Assembly (NCBI GenBank): GCA_017305635.1
Contig: JAFKKF010000009.1
Coordinates: forward strand, 1-64,000
DNA from: Hyphomicrobiales bacterium
Lineage (GTDB): Bacteria > Pseudomonadota > Alphaproteobacteria > Rhizobiales > Kaistiaceae
DNA length: 64,000 nucleotides
Direction: 5' to 3'
The notes under the pieces were generated by a model, which was given only the letters and a program-made list of their open reading frames with translations, had not been told where the DNA came from and did not search any database. The position numbers were made by a program, and so were the translations under genes. This document shows, piece by piece, positions 18,647-26,828 of the stretch (its first letter is position 1; every line of letters starts with the position of its first letter).

Positions 18647-20770
18647 ATGACACTGGACGCCTCGATCCTCAAGGACATGACGCTCGCCGAGAAGATCGGC
18701 CAGTTGACCATGGTGACGGCGGGCTACGCCACAACCGGACCGATCGTCGCGGGGGACGTGACGGGCGCGCTTCGCGAGGGGCGGATCGGCAGCCTCTTCA
18801 ACCTCTGGGGGCGCGATGCGATCCGCGCGGCGCAGAGGGTCGCGGTCGAGGAGACGCGGCTCGGCATCCCGCTCTTCTTCGGGCTGGACGTGATCCACGG
18901 CTTCCGGACCATATTCCCGACGCCGCTGGCACAGGCGGGCGCCTTCGACGAGGACTTGTGGGAGCGGGCGGCGGCATCCGCGGCGGCGGAAGCGGCGGAT
19001 GCCGGTATCGACCTGACCTTCACGCCGATGCTCGACGTGGCGCGCGACCCGCGCTGGGGACGGAGCGTGGAAGGGCCGGGCGAGGACCCGCTCGTCGGCG
19101 CCCGCTTCGCGCGGGCGCAGGTGCGCGGCCTGCAGGGCGACGACTTTGCCGGCGAGGGGCGGCTCGCCGCCTGCGCCAAGCATTTCGTCGCCTATGGCGC
19201 GGTGACGGCGGGGCGGGACTATGCGCCGGTCGACATATCGCGGCGGACGCTGGAAGAGGTGTACCTGCCGCCGTTCCGTGCCGCGGTCGAGGCCGGCGTC
19301 GCGACGCTGATGCCCGCCTTCACCGATCTCGACGGCATCCCGTTCACCGCCCATCGCGCCATGATCACCGGCCGCCTTCGCGAAGAATGGGGATTCGACG
19401 GCGTGGTGATCAGCGATTTCGGCGCGATCGGCGAGCTGATCAGGCACGGCGTGGCGGCGGACCTCGCCGAGGCGGCGGCGCTCGCCCTGAATGCCGGCGT
19501 CGACATCGACATGATGGCCGGCGCCTACGAGAAGGGCCTGCCGGAAGCGCTGGAGCGCGGGCTGGTCACGGTCGCGACGCTCGATGCGGCGGTGACGCGG
19601 GTGCTCGGGCTGAAGGAACGTCTGGGGCTCTTCGCCGATCCCTACCGGCGATGCCGGGGAGAAGGGACGGAGGATGCCGAAGGCAAGGGGGGGCGGCGCC
19701 GGCTGGCGCGCGAGGCGGGGCGGCGCGCGCTGGTGCTCCTCAAGAACGAGGGCGGGCTGCTGCCGCTTGGCGAGGGAGCGCGGCGCATCGCGGTGATCGG
19801 ACCGCTCGCCGACGCCGCGGTCGAGATGATCGGCCCCTGGGCATCGGACGGGAAGCGTGCCCCCGCCGTCTCGGTGCTCGCCGGCCTGCGCGAGGTCTTT
19901 CCGCGTGCCGAGATCGTCCATGCCGAGGGCGTGCCGCTTACGCAAGACGGGACGGACGGGATCGCGGCGGCGGTGGATGCCGCGCGCGATGCGGATTGCG
20001 TGATCCTCTGTGTCGGCGAAGCGGCCGAGATGAGCGGCGAGGCGGCGAGTCGGACGAAGATCGACCTGCCGGGCAGCCAGTCGGCACTGCTCGACGCGGT
20101 CGCGGCGACCGGGAAGCCGCTGGTCGTGCTCCTCTTCTCCGGGCGGCCGCTCGCCGTGCCGGAGATGTTCGAGCGCGCCGGAGCGGTGATCGCCTGCGGT
20201 TTCCCGGGCAGCGAGGCGGGCCATGCCATTGCCGACGTGATCATCGGGCGCGAAGGTCCGACGGGGCGCCTGCCCACTACCTGGCCGCGCCATGTCGGGC
20301 AGGTGCCGATCTTCCTTGCCGAGCGCAGCGGCGGGCGGCCGGAAAATCCGGCGGACAAGTATACGAGCAAGTATCTCGACATGCCGAACAGCCCGCTGTT
20401 CCCGTTCGGCGCCGGGCTCGGCTATGGCGAGGTCGTCTTTGCAGATCTGAAGGCCGATGTCGGCGAGGCGATCGAGGCCTCGGTCACGGTCGCCAATCGC
20501 GGAAGCCGGGCGGACGAAGCGGTGGTGTTCCTCTTCGTGCGCGATCCGGTGGCGAGCGTGGCGCGGCCGGTGCTGGAGTTGAAGGATTTCCGCCGCGTGG
20601 CGCTGGCGGCGGGCGAGACGCGCACCATCGCGTTCCGGCTCGGCCGCGAGGACCTGACGTTCCTCGACATGCGGCTCGAACCGGTCTTCGAAGGCGGCGC
20701 CTTCGAGATATTGATCGGGCCGTCGGCCGACAGGGCCCGGCTGCTATCCGCGACGGTGCGCTTCGGCTAG
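18647..20770 (+). CDS. GH3 beta-glucosidase
   Basis: Hydrolyses terminal beta-D-glucosyl residues. 707 residues with the full GH3 layout: barrel domain with LFFGLDVIHGFRTIFPTPLA, the substrate-binding DPRWGRSVEGPGEDP (134-148), AKHF at 177-180, nucleophile Asp257 in VVISDFGAIGE, then the alpha/beta sandwich (VLLKNEGGLLPL) and a C-terminal fibronectin-III-like domain. No signal peptide, so it is probably cytoplasmic. The start at 18647 is preceded by GAAGAG with a 7-base gap; the longer frame from 18452 runs into the divergent gene and lacks one. With the adjacent glucanase it could complete breakdown of a beta-glucan to glucose. Confidence 0.92.
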   Translation: MTLDASILKDMTLAEKIGQLTMVTAGYATTGPIVAGDVTGALREGRIGSLFNLWGRDAIRAAQRVAVEETRLGIPLFFGLDVIHGFRTIFPTPLAQAGAFDEDLWERAAASAAAEAADAGIDLTFTPMLDVARDPRWGRSVEGPGEDPLVGARFARAQVRGLQGDDFAGEGRLAACAKHFVAYGAVTAGRDYAPVDISRRTLEEVYLPPFRAAVEAGVATLMPAFTDLDGIPFTAHRAMITGRLREEWGFDGVVISDFGAIGELIRHGVAADLAEAAALALNAGVDIDMMAGAYEKGLPEALERGLVTVATLDAAVTRVLGLKERLGLFADPYRRCRGEGTEDAEGKGGRRRLAREAGRRALVLLKNEGGLLPLGEGARRIAVIGPLADAAVEMIGPWASDGKRAPAVSVLAGLREVFPRAEIVHAEGVPLTQDGTDGIAAAVDAARDADCVILCVGEAAEMSGEAASRTKIDLPGSQSALLDAVAATGKPLVVLLFSGRPLAVPEMFERAGAVIACGFPGSEAGHAIADVIIGREGPTGRLPTTWPRHVGQVPIFLAERSGGRPENPADKYTSKYLDMPNSPLFPFGAGLGYGEVVFADLKADVGEAIEASVTVANRGSRADEAVVFLFVRDPVASVARPVLELKDFRRVALAAGETRTIAFRLGREDLTFLDMRLEPVFEGGAFEILIGPSADRARLLSATVRFG

Positions 20771-20863
20771 CGAAAATCTGAGACTCCCGGACGCCAGCCT
20801 GCTTACGCGCAGTGAGCGCGGCCGCCATGCCGGCACCGTATTTGGGGTTGGGGAGGGAGTGGC

Positions 20864-20932
20864 TTGACGATGCGCGGTCGGGCTCGCTAGTCTCATTCAG
20901 TGATATTCAGTCCCATTGAGCGGGACTAGAGG
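20864..20932 (+). promoter_or_regulatory. Promoter and tandem IclR-type operator upstream of importer operon
   Basis: TTGACG (20864-20869) is followed 25 bases later by a 44-base element (20889-20932) matching the one at 25732-25775 at 30 of 44 positions with no gaps. It contains two 15-base half-elements starting at 20891 and 20911, exactly 20 bases apart; the second, TCCCATTGAGCGGGA, is an imperfect palindrome flanked as AGTCCC...GGGACT. This looks like a two-site operator, most likely for the IclR protein encoded at 24917. Confidence 0.65.
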
Positions 20933-20949
20933 ACCGGGCTCCGCACTCG

Positions 20950-22494
20950 ATGACCGCACTCGCTTTCCCCGCCATGGCCCCAGAGGCCCGGGACGGCTTC
21001 CTCGTGGCAAGCCGGGTGGAGAAGCTTTTCGGCGGCACGCGCGCCCTCGCCGGGGCCGACCTGACGGTCCGCAAGGGCGAGATCCACGCGCTGCTGGGCG
21101 CCAACGGCGCCGGCAAGTCGACGCTGATCAAGATCCTCGCCGGCATCCACGAGGCCGATGGCGGCGACATCCGCATCGGCGGCGAGGCGCTTGTGACCGC
21201 CCGGCGGCGCATATCCTTCGTGCACCAGGACCTCGGCCTGATCGAGCCGATGAGCGTGCGCGAGAACATGGCGATGGGCTACGGCTATCCGCGGCGCTGG
21301 AGGCTGATCGACTGGCGCGCGGTCAATGCGCGCGCCGAGAAGGCACTCGATTTCCTCGACACGCCGCTGCCCATGGATCGGCCGGTCGCCGAGCTGTCGC
21401 GGGCGGAGAAGTCGATCGTGGCGATCGCCCGCGCGCTCGCCGACAGCGCCGACCTGCTCGTCCTCGACGAACCGACCGCGAGCCTGCCGGAGGCGGACGT
21501 CGCCCGGCTCTTCCGCATTCTCCATCGCCTCCGCGAGCGCGGCGTCGGGATCATCTACGTCTCGCATCGCCTCGACGAGATCTTCCGCATCGCCGACGCG
21601 GTGACCGTGTTCCGCGACGGCCGCACCGTCGCCGCCTATCGCGACATGAGCGCGCTGTCGCCCGAGCAGCTGGTAGCGGACATCGTCGGCAAGGTTCCCC
21701 CGGCGCTCGGCGCCTCGGCGAAGGCGGGCGGCGGCACGGCCGCGCTGGTGGTGCGGGGCCTCTCCGCCGGCAATGCGGGGCCGGTCAGCTTCCGCGTCGA
21801 TGCCGGCGAGATCGTCGGCCTGGCGGGCCTGCGCGGGGCCGGCCACGAGGCGGTCGGCCGCGCGCTCGCCGGGGTGCTGCCGATCGGGGCGGGGACGATC
21901 GAGGTCGGCGGAGCACCGCTGAAGCTCCGCTCGCCGGCCGATGCGATCGCCAGTGGCATAGGCTTCGCCACGGGCAAGCGGGCAGAGGAGGCACTCGCCG
22001 GCACCATGACGGTGAAGGAGAACCTCTTCCTCAATCCGCTCAATTTCGGCGGCCGCAGCTTCCGGCTGCGGAGCCGTGCCGGCGAGCGGCGGGAGGCAGC
22101 CATGATCCTCCAGCGCTTCGACGTGCGCCCGCCCGATCCCGACCGCGACATCGGGACCCTTTCCGGCGGCAACCAGCAGAAGGTCGTGCTCGCAAGATGG
22201 GCGGGGCAGGGCTACCGGCTCCTCGTCCTCGAGGACCCGACCATCGGCGTCGATTTCGGCGCCAAGTCGGAGATCTACCGGATGATGCAGGAGGACGCGC
22301 GGCGCGGCACGGCGACCATCGTCGTCTCCTCTGATCTCGACGAGCTCGCCCAGATCGCCGACCGCGTGCTTGCCTTCAGCAGCGGACGGATCGTCGCCGA
22401 GATCGGGCGTGGGGAACTCAGCGTGGAGGCGCTGACGACGGCCGTGGGCGGGATCGTGCCGGCAGCCGGCAAGGAGAGGAGAGGCGGCGAATGA
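20950..22494 (+). CDS. Sugar ABC transporter ATP-binding protein (RbsA type)
   Basis: 514 residues with two fused ATPase domains, as in carbohydrate CUT2 importers. First half: Walker A GANGAGKST (50-58), Q-loop FVHQDLGL, signature LSRAEKSIVAIARAL, Walker B LLVLDEPTASL. Second half: degenerate Walker A (GLRGAGHEA), signature LSGGNQQKVVLARW and Walker B LLVLEDPTIGVDFG, where the usual Asp-Glu order is swapped. It drives import through the permease at 22491, whose ATG overlaps its TGA. It is the first gene of the IclR-linked cluster. Confidence 0.9.
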   Translation: MTALAFPAMAPEARDGFLVASRVEKLFGGTRALAGADLTVRKGEIHALLGANGAGKSTLIKILAGIHEADGGDIRIGGEALVTARRRISFVHQDLGLIEPMSVRENMAMGYGYPRRWRLIDWRAVNARAEKALDFLDTPLPMDRPVAELSRAEKSIVAIARALADSADLLVLDEPTASLPEADVARLFRILHRLRERGVGIIYVSHRLDEIFRIADAVTVFRDGRTVAAYRDMSALSPEQLVADIVGKVPPALGASAKAGGGTAALVVRGLSAGNAGPVSFRVDAGEIVGLAGLRGAGHEAVGRALAGVLPIGAGTIEVGGAPLKLRSPADAIASGIGFATGKRAEEALAGTMTVKENLFLNPLNFGGRSFRLRSRAGERREAAMILQRFDVRPPDPDRDIGTLSGGNQQKVVLARWAGQGYRLLVLEDPTIGVDFGAKSEIYRMMQEDARRGTATIVVSSDLDELAQIADRVLAFSSGRIVAEIGRGELSVEALTTAVGGIVPAAGKERRGGE

Positions 22495-23498
22495 CGGTGG
22501 GTGACAGCGTGGGGAACAAGCCGGGGCACGGCGCTGCGGGTGGCCTGAAGGCTGCGGCGCTGCACGTGCTTTCCGTGCACGGGCTTCTCGTCTTCGGCAT
22601 CGCGCTCGTCATCGTCTTCGCGCTGCTCCTGCCCGCGACCTTCACCGGCTCGCAGAACTTCCGCGCCATCCTCGGCAACAACACGACGGTGGCGCTCCTC
22701 GCCATGGCCGAGATGATCGTCATCGCGACCGGCAACTACGATCTCTCCATCGCCTACAATGTCGGCCTCATGCACATCGTGGCGATGGGGCTGCTCACCG
22801 ACGCCATGGTGCCCTGGCCGCTGGTCGTGATCCTCACCATCGCCGCCGGCGGGCTGGTCGGCTGGATCAATGGCGTCCTCGTCGAATACGCCAAGATCGA
22901 TTCGTTCATCGCGACGCTCGGCGTCGGCACGATCCTCTACGGGTTCGGCACCTGGTACACCAACGGGACCCAGCTGGTCGGCAACGTGCCGCAGGCCTTC
23001 GCCGACCTGAACGACGCGCGGCTGCTGACCATCCCGCTGCCGACCTACATGGTCGCGGCGATCGCGATCCTCGCCTGGATCGGTCTCGAGCATGTTCCGA
23101 TCGGCCGCCAGCTCTACGCCATCGGGTCCAATCGCAAGGCGGCGGAGCTGACCGGCATCCGGGCGCGCCGGCTGGTCATGGGCGCGTTCGTGTGCAGCGG
23201 GCTGATCGTCGGCCTCGCCGGCGTCCTGCTCGCGGCGCGCCTGCAGGTGGCGCAATCGTCGGTCGGCCCCGAGTTCCTGCTGCCGGCCTTCGTCGGCGCG
23301 CTGCTCGGCGCGACGACGGTGCGGCCGGGCCGCGTCAATGCCTGGGGGACGATCATCGCCGTGCTCGTGCTCGCCATCGGCATTGCCGGGCTGCAGCAGC
23401 TCGGCAACTCGTTCTTCGCCGAACCGATCTTCCAGGGAACCGCCCTCATCGTCTCCGTCGGGCTCGCCGGCTATGCCGCGCGCCGGCGGAAGCGCTGA
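22491..23498 (+). CDS. Sugar ABC transporter permease (RbsC type)
   Basis: 335-residue inner-membrane protein with 8-10 hydrophobic segments (HGLLVFGIALVIVFALLLPA at the N-terminus) and the family's YDLSIAYNVGL loop after the second span, which replaces the usual DLSVG motif. The IGSNRKAAELTGIRARRL cytoplasmic loop should bind the ATPase. Only one permease gene is present, so a homodimer is expected. It overlaps the ATPase gene by 4 bases (ATGA) and is followed by a hairpin before the binding-protein gene. Confidence 0.9.
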   Translation: MTVGDSVGNKPGHGAAGGLKAAALHVLSVHGLLVFGIALVIVFALLLPATFTGSQNFRAILGNNTTVALLAMAEMIVIATGNYDLSIAYNVGLMHIVAMGLLTDAMVPWPLVVILTIAAGGLVGWINGVLVEYAKIDSFIATLGVGTILYGFGTWYTNGTQLVGNVPQAFADLNDARLLTIPLPTYMVAAIAILAWIGLEHVPIGRQLYAIGSNRKAAELTGIRARRLVMGAFVCSGLIVGLAGVLLAARLQVAQSSVGPEFLLPAFVGALLGATTVRPGRVNAWGTIIAVLVLAIGIAGLQQLGNSFFAEPIFQGTALIVSVGLAGYAARRRKR

Positions 23499-23505
23499 AC
23501 GCATG

Positions 23506-23530
23506 CCGACGGCGGCGCAACCGCCGGCGG
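23506..23530 (+). other. Intercistronic GC hairpin
   Basis: CCG-A-CGGCGG, loop CGCAA, CCGCCG-G-CGG forms a nine-pair stem with one mismatch, lying 8 bases after the permease stop and 43 before the binding-protein start. It could protect mRNA ends or adjust relative expression; no T-run follows. Confidence 0.4.
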
Positions 23531-23573
23531 GAGGAAGCAACGTCTCAAGGTTTTGACACAGGGAGGAATACAG

Positions 23574-24686
23574 ATGAATTCTCTGAAGCTCGGGGCGGCA
23601 GCGGGCGCGATGGCGCTTGCCGGCAGCCTGTTCATGTCGACCGCCTTCGCCGACGAAGTGCTCGACCGCATGAAGGCGGACATCGCGCGCTCGGTCGGCC
23701 CGCAGACGCAATGGGACGGGCCGACGGACGGCCCGAAGGCGGCCAAGGACAAGTCGATCGCCTATGTCTCGCTGACGCAGAACTCGAGCGGCAATGCCGA
23801 CTCGGCGCGCGGCGCCGAAGAGGCCGCCAAGGTGCTCGGCTGGAAGTTCACCCTGCTCGACGGCAAGGGAACCGCGACCGGCGGCGCCGACGCGCTCGCC
23901 CAGGCGATCGCCCTGAAGCCCGATGCCATCATCCTCGGCTCGGTCTCGATCGAGAACAACAAGACGCTGATCAAGCAGGCGGCCGACCAGGGCATCGTGG
24001 TCATCGGCTGGCACGCGACCGACAAGCCGGGCCCGGTCGCCGATCCGCCGGTCTTCACCAATGTCGGCACCGATCCGTGGGACATCGCCTATACGGCGGG
24101 CGAATATGCCGTCGTCCACTCGAACGGCACGGCCGGCGTCGAGGTGATCAGCGACCGGCAATATCCGATCGTGGTCACCAAGACCGACGCGATCGAGAAG
24201 GCAGTGAAGGAGTGCACCGGCTGCACGCTTCTTTCCGAGGACAATGGTCCGTTCGGCGAGGTGCCGCAGCGCACGCCCGGCCTGATCAACTCGCTGCTGC
24301 AGCGCTATGGCGACAAGCTCGGCTATATCCTCACCTTCAACGAGGTCTATTTCGACTTCGCCGTGCCGACGCTGAAGGCCGCCGGCATAGACCCATCGGC
24401 GCCGCCGCACCTGATCGCCGCCGGCGACGGCAGCGAATCCGCCTACCAGCGCATCCGCAACGGCCAGTACCAGATCGCCACCGTTCCGGAGCCGGCGCTG
24501 ATGCATGGCTGGCAGCTGGTCGACGAGCTGAACCGGGCCTTCAACAAGCAGCCGCCGAGCGGCTTCGTGACCAAGGTCCATCTCGTCACCAAGGATAACG
24601 TCGACGCCGATGGCGGCGACAAGAACCGCTTCGAGCCGTCGAACGACTATCGCGGCCACTACAAGAAGATCTGGGGCGTCGAGTAG
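23574..24686 (+). CDS. Sugar ABC transporter substrate-binding protein (RbsB-like)
   Basis: Periplasmic ligand-binding protein, 370 residues, longer than the usual 300-330. The signal peptide KLGAAAGAMALAGSLFMSTAFA precedes the mature start DEVLDRMK. The fold signature IAYVSLTQNSSGNADSARGAEEAA and KPDAIILGSVSIENN identify the periplasmic-binding-protein type I/RbsB family. A Cys pair ECTGCTLLSE at about 205-215 is unusual and may form a disulfide. The ATG is preceded by GGGAGGA with a 6-base gap. The substrate is probably an acid sugar or its precursor, given KdgD downstream, but that is inference. Confidence 0.9.
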   Translation: MNSLKLGAAAGAMALAGSLFMSTAFADEVLDRMKADIARSVGPQTQWDGPTDGPKAAKDKSIAYVSLTQNSSGNADSARGAEEAAKVLGWKFTLLDGKGTATGGADALAQAIALKPDAIILGSVSIENNKTLIKQAADQGIVVIGWHATDKPGPVADPPVFTNVGTDPWDIAYTAGEYAVVHSNGTAGVEVISDRQYPIVVTKTDAIEKAVKECTGCTLLSEDNGPFGEVPQRTPGLINSLLQRYGDKLGYILTFNEVYFDFAVPTLKAAGIDPSAPPHLIAAGDGSESAYQRIRNGQYQIATVPEPALMHGWQLVDELNRAFNKQPPSGFVTKVHLVTKDNVDADGGDKNRFEPSNDYRGHYKKIWGVE

Positions 24687-24706
24687 ACGGCGGTTCGCGG
24701 CCGCGC

Positions 24707-24757
24707 CCCCTCCACCGCCTTCGGCGGTCCCCCTCCCCCGTAAACGGGGGAGGAACC
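24707..24757 (+). repeat. Two-hairpin intergenic repeat, copy 3
   Basis: ACCGCC-TTC-GGCGGT (24714-24728) and CCTCCCCCGT-AA-ACGGGGGAGG (24732-24753), 20 bases after the binding-protein stop. Relative to copy 1 the first stem has changed on both sides while remaining paired. It probably closes the importer transcript. Confidence 0.6.
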
Positions 24758-24778
24758 CCCTTCATCGGGGGCGCGACC

Positions 24779-24828
24779 TGGTTCCTCCCCCGCGATGGCG
24801 CGGGGACCGACGAAGCCGGTGGAGGGCG
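24779..24828 (-). repeat. Two-hairpin intergenic repeat, inverted copy 4
   Basis: On the minus strand this reads as the same element with variant stems: ACCGGC-TTC-GTCGGT and CCCCGCG-CCAT-CGCGGGG. Together with copy 3 it forms a long inverted repeat between the importer genes and the IclR gene. The remaining stretch to 24916 contains only a weak half-operator, TCCGATTGACCCGGC (24851-24865), which matches 11 of 15 positions of the 20911 site. Confidence 0.5.
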
Positions 24829-24916
24829 GTCATTGCTCCGGCGGGTTCAGTCCGATTGACCCGGCCGGTCAACCGGGCGAGTTTCCGCCAGAGCAGGAAT
24901 CTGACGAGTTATTCGG

Positions 24917-25711
24917 TTGGCGAAGCAAGCGAAACAGGAACAGGCGGAAGCCCCGGTAGGCACGCTGGAGCGGGGCCTTTCCATCCTCGGCTTCTTCAAG
25001 CGGTCGCCCGAGGCCGCGATACCCGAGGTCGCCGAGGCGATCGGCCTCAGCCGCTCGACGACCTATCGCATCGCGGAACGGTTGCGCGAGCTCGGCTTCC
25101 TCGAGGTGAACGCGGCGACCAGCCGCTGGCGCCTCGGCCGCGAGGCGGTGCAGCTCGGCGTCGCCGCCCTGCAATCGACCGACGTCATGCAGGTGGCGCC
25201 GGAGGCGCTGCGGCTGCTCCTCGACATGGCCGGCGAGGCGGTCAACCTCGCGGTCTTCGACGCCGATTCGATGGTGCTCCTCTATCGCGAGCAGGGGCCG
25301 CAATCGGTGACCATCTCGTCGCGTCTCGGCTCGCACCGGCCGATGCATGCGAGCTCGCTCGGCAAGGCCTTCCTCGCCGCCATGCAGGATTCGGAACGGC
25401 GCGTGCTGCTCGGCCGCCTGCCGCTGTCGCGCCATACGTCGACGACCATCACCAGCACTACCGCGCTCGAGCGCGAGATGGCCGAGATACGCCGGCGCGG
25501 CTATTCCATTGATGACGGCGAGTTCGAGGCGACGCTTGCCTGCTGCGCGGCGGCGGTCTTCGACCATCGCGGGCAGCCGGTGGCGGCGATCAGCGTCTCC
25601 GGCCCGGTGGAGCGGGTCTCGCCGCAGATCGAGCGCATCGGGCGTCTGGTGGCGGATACGGCCCGCGCCATATCGCAGCGGCTCGGCCATATTCCCCGTC
25701 CGGGGAATTGA
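24917..25711 (+). CDS. IclR-family transcriptional regulator
   Basis: 264 residues: an N-terminal winged helix (LERGLSILGFFKRSPEA, then EVAEAIGLSRSTTYRIAERLRELGFLEV as the recognition unit) and a C-terminal IclR effector domain (VTISSRLGSHRPMHASSLGKAFLA, EFEATLACCAAAVFD). Proteins of this family sense sugars, uronates or aromatic acids and bind as dimers or tetramers to paired palindromes. The start is a TTG; no ATG is in frame before the DNA-binding domain and the ribosome site is weak. Its likely targets are the tandem elements at 20889 and 25732; its stop codon lies within the TTGACG box of the latter. Confidence 0.9.
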   Translation: MAKQAKQEQAEAPVGTLERGLSILGFFKRSPEAAIPEVAEAIGLSRSTTYRIAERLRELGFLEVNAATSRWRLGREAVQLGVAALQSTDVMQVAPEALRLLLDMAGEAVNLAVFDADSMVLLYREQGPQSVTISSRLGSHRPMHASSLGKAFLAAMQDSERRVLLGRLPLSRHTSTTITSTTALEREMAEIRRRGYSIDDGEFEATLACCAAAVFDHRGQPVAAISVSGPVERVSPQIERIGRLVADTARAISQRLGHIPRPGN

Positions 25712-25775
25712 CGGTCGTCGGCCGCCCGCGTAATCTCAATGGATGATAGAATGTCTCATTCAATGGGATTAGAGG
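25708..25775 (+). promoter_or_regulatory. Promoter and tandem IclR-type operator upstream of kdgD
   Basis: TTGACG (25708-25713) is followed 24 bases later by a 44-base element (25732-25775). Its second half-element, TCTCATTCAATGGGA at 25754, is close to a perfect palindrome; the first, TCTCAATGGATGATA, starts exactly 20 bases before. Architecture and sequence match the element upstream of the importer at 20889, so both promoters are probably under one regulator. Confidence 0.65.
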
Positions 25776-25871
25776 CTGGTTCGGGACGCCGGGAATGCCG
25801 TGTGAATCGCATCCGGACGCTCGTGAATCGGCCGTGAAACGCTGGCGGATGACGCCGGGACAAGGCAGCGC

Positions 25872-26825
25872 GTGACCATCTCCAGCGACGAGTTCAAACG
25901 ACGCATCGCGGAGGGGGTGATGGCCTTCCCGGCAACCGCCTTCGACGGGGACGGCGCCTTCGCTCCGACGACCTTCGCCCGGCACGTCGCCGCCCTCGCG
26001 GCGCACCGGCCGTGCGCGCTGGTGCCGGCGGGCGGGGCGGGGGAACTCTTCTCGCTGTCGCCGCGCGAGCATGCCGAAATCTGCCGCATCGCGGTTGCCG
26101 AGGGTGCCGGCCTTCCGGTCATCGCCGGGGTCGGCCAGGGCGTGGCGATCGCCTGCGAGACGGCACGCGCCGCCGAGGCGGCGGGGGCAGACGGGCTTCT
26201 CGTCTTTCCGCCCTATCTCATCGCCGCGGAGCAGGAGGGGCTGCTCGCCTACCTCACCGCGGTCTGCCGGGCGGTCGGCATCGGGGTGATGGCCTATAGC
26301 CGCAACAACGGCATCCTCGCGCCGGAGACCGCGGCGCGGCTCGCCGAAGCGTGCCCCAACTTCGTCGCGCTGAAGGACGGGGCCGGCGACTTCGAGGCGC
26401 TGCTCACGCTCCGCCGGCTCGCCGGCGACCGGCTGACCATCGTCAACGGCGTGCCGACGGCCGAGATCATCGCCTCGCAATGCTTCGCCGCGGGCATCCG
26501 GAGCTATTCGTCGGCGGTGTTCAGCTTCCTGCCGGAATTCGCGCTCGGCTATTACTGCGCGGTTCGCGATGGCGACCGCGCCGAGGTCGACCGGCTGCTC
26601 GATGCCTTCTATGTGCCGGTGACCGGCATCCGCGGGCGCAAGCGCGGCTATGCGGTTTCGATCGTCAAGGCGGGCCTTCGGCTCGCCGGCAGGGATGTCG
26701 GGCCGGTGCGGCCGCCGCTGGTCGAGCTGGCGCCGCGGGACAGCGACGAGCTCGGCACCCTGATCGCCTGGGCGAAAGACGATCTCGCGCGGCGCGCGCG
26801 CGGCGAGAGCGAGGCGGCGGAATAG
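25872..26825 (+). CDS. kdgD: 5-dehydro-4-deoxyglucarate dehydratase KdgD
   Basis: DHDPS-superfamily aldolase-type enzyme that dehydrates and decarboxylates 5-keto-4-deoxy-glucarate to 2-ketoglutarate semialdehyde in hexarate (glucarate/galactarate) or uronate oxidation. 317 residues; MAFPATAFDGDG at the N-terminus, GGAGELFSLS (54-63), Tyr142 in AYSRNN and the Schiff-base Lys168 in ALKDGAGD match KdgD better than dihydrodipicolinate synthase. No semialdehyde dehydrogenase or glucarate dehydratase is next to it, so the rest of the pathway must be encoded elsewhere. An alternative is a related 2-keto-3-deoxy-acid aldolase. Confidence 0.82.
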   Translation: MTISSDEFKRRIAEGVMAFPATAFDGDGAFAPTTFARHVAALAAHRPCALVPAGGAGELFSLSPREHAEICRIAVAEGAGLPVIAGVGQGVAIACETARAAEAAGADGLLVFPPYLIAAEQEGLLAYLTAVCRAVGIGVMAYSRNNGILAPETAARLAEACPNFVALKDGAGDFEALLTLRRLAGDRLTIVNGVPTAEIIASQCFAAGIRSYSSAVFSFLPEFALGYYCAVRDGDRAEVDRLLDAFYVPVTGIRGRKRGYAVSIVKAGLRLAGRDVGPVRPPLVELAPRDSDELGTLIAWAKDDLARRARGESEAAE

Positions 26826-26828
26826 GCG

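Noticed and set aside
16693..20781. Very long open frame (1362 codons) on the plus strand
   Set aside because: It is Arg/Gly-rich, has no domain and runs antisense to the ABC and glucanase genes and out of frame with the GH3 gene; an artefact of high GC.
22275..24659. 794-codon minus-strand frame across permease and binding-protein genes
   Set aside because: Low-complexity Arg/Asp composition, antisense to three clear importer genes.
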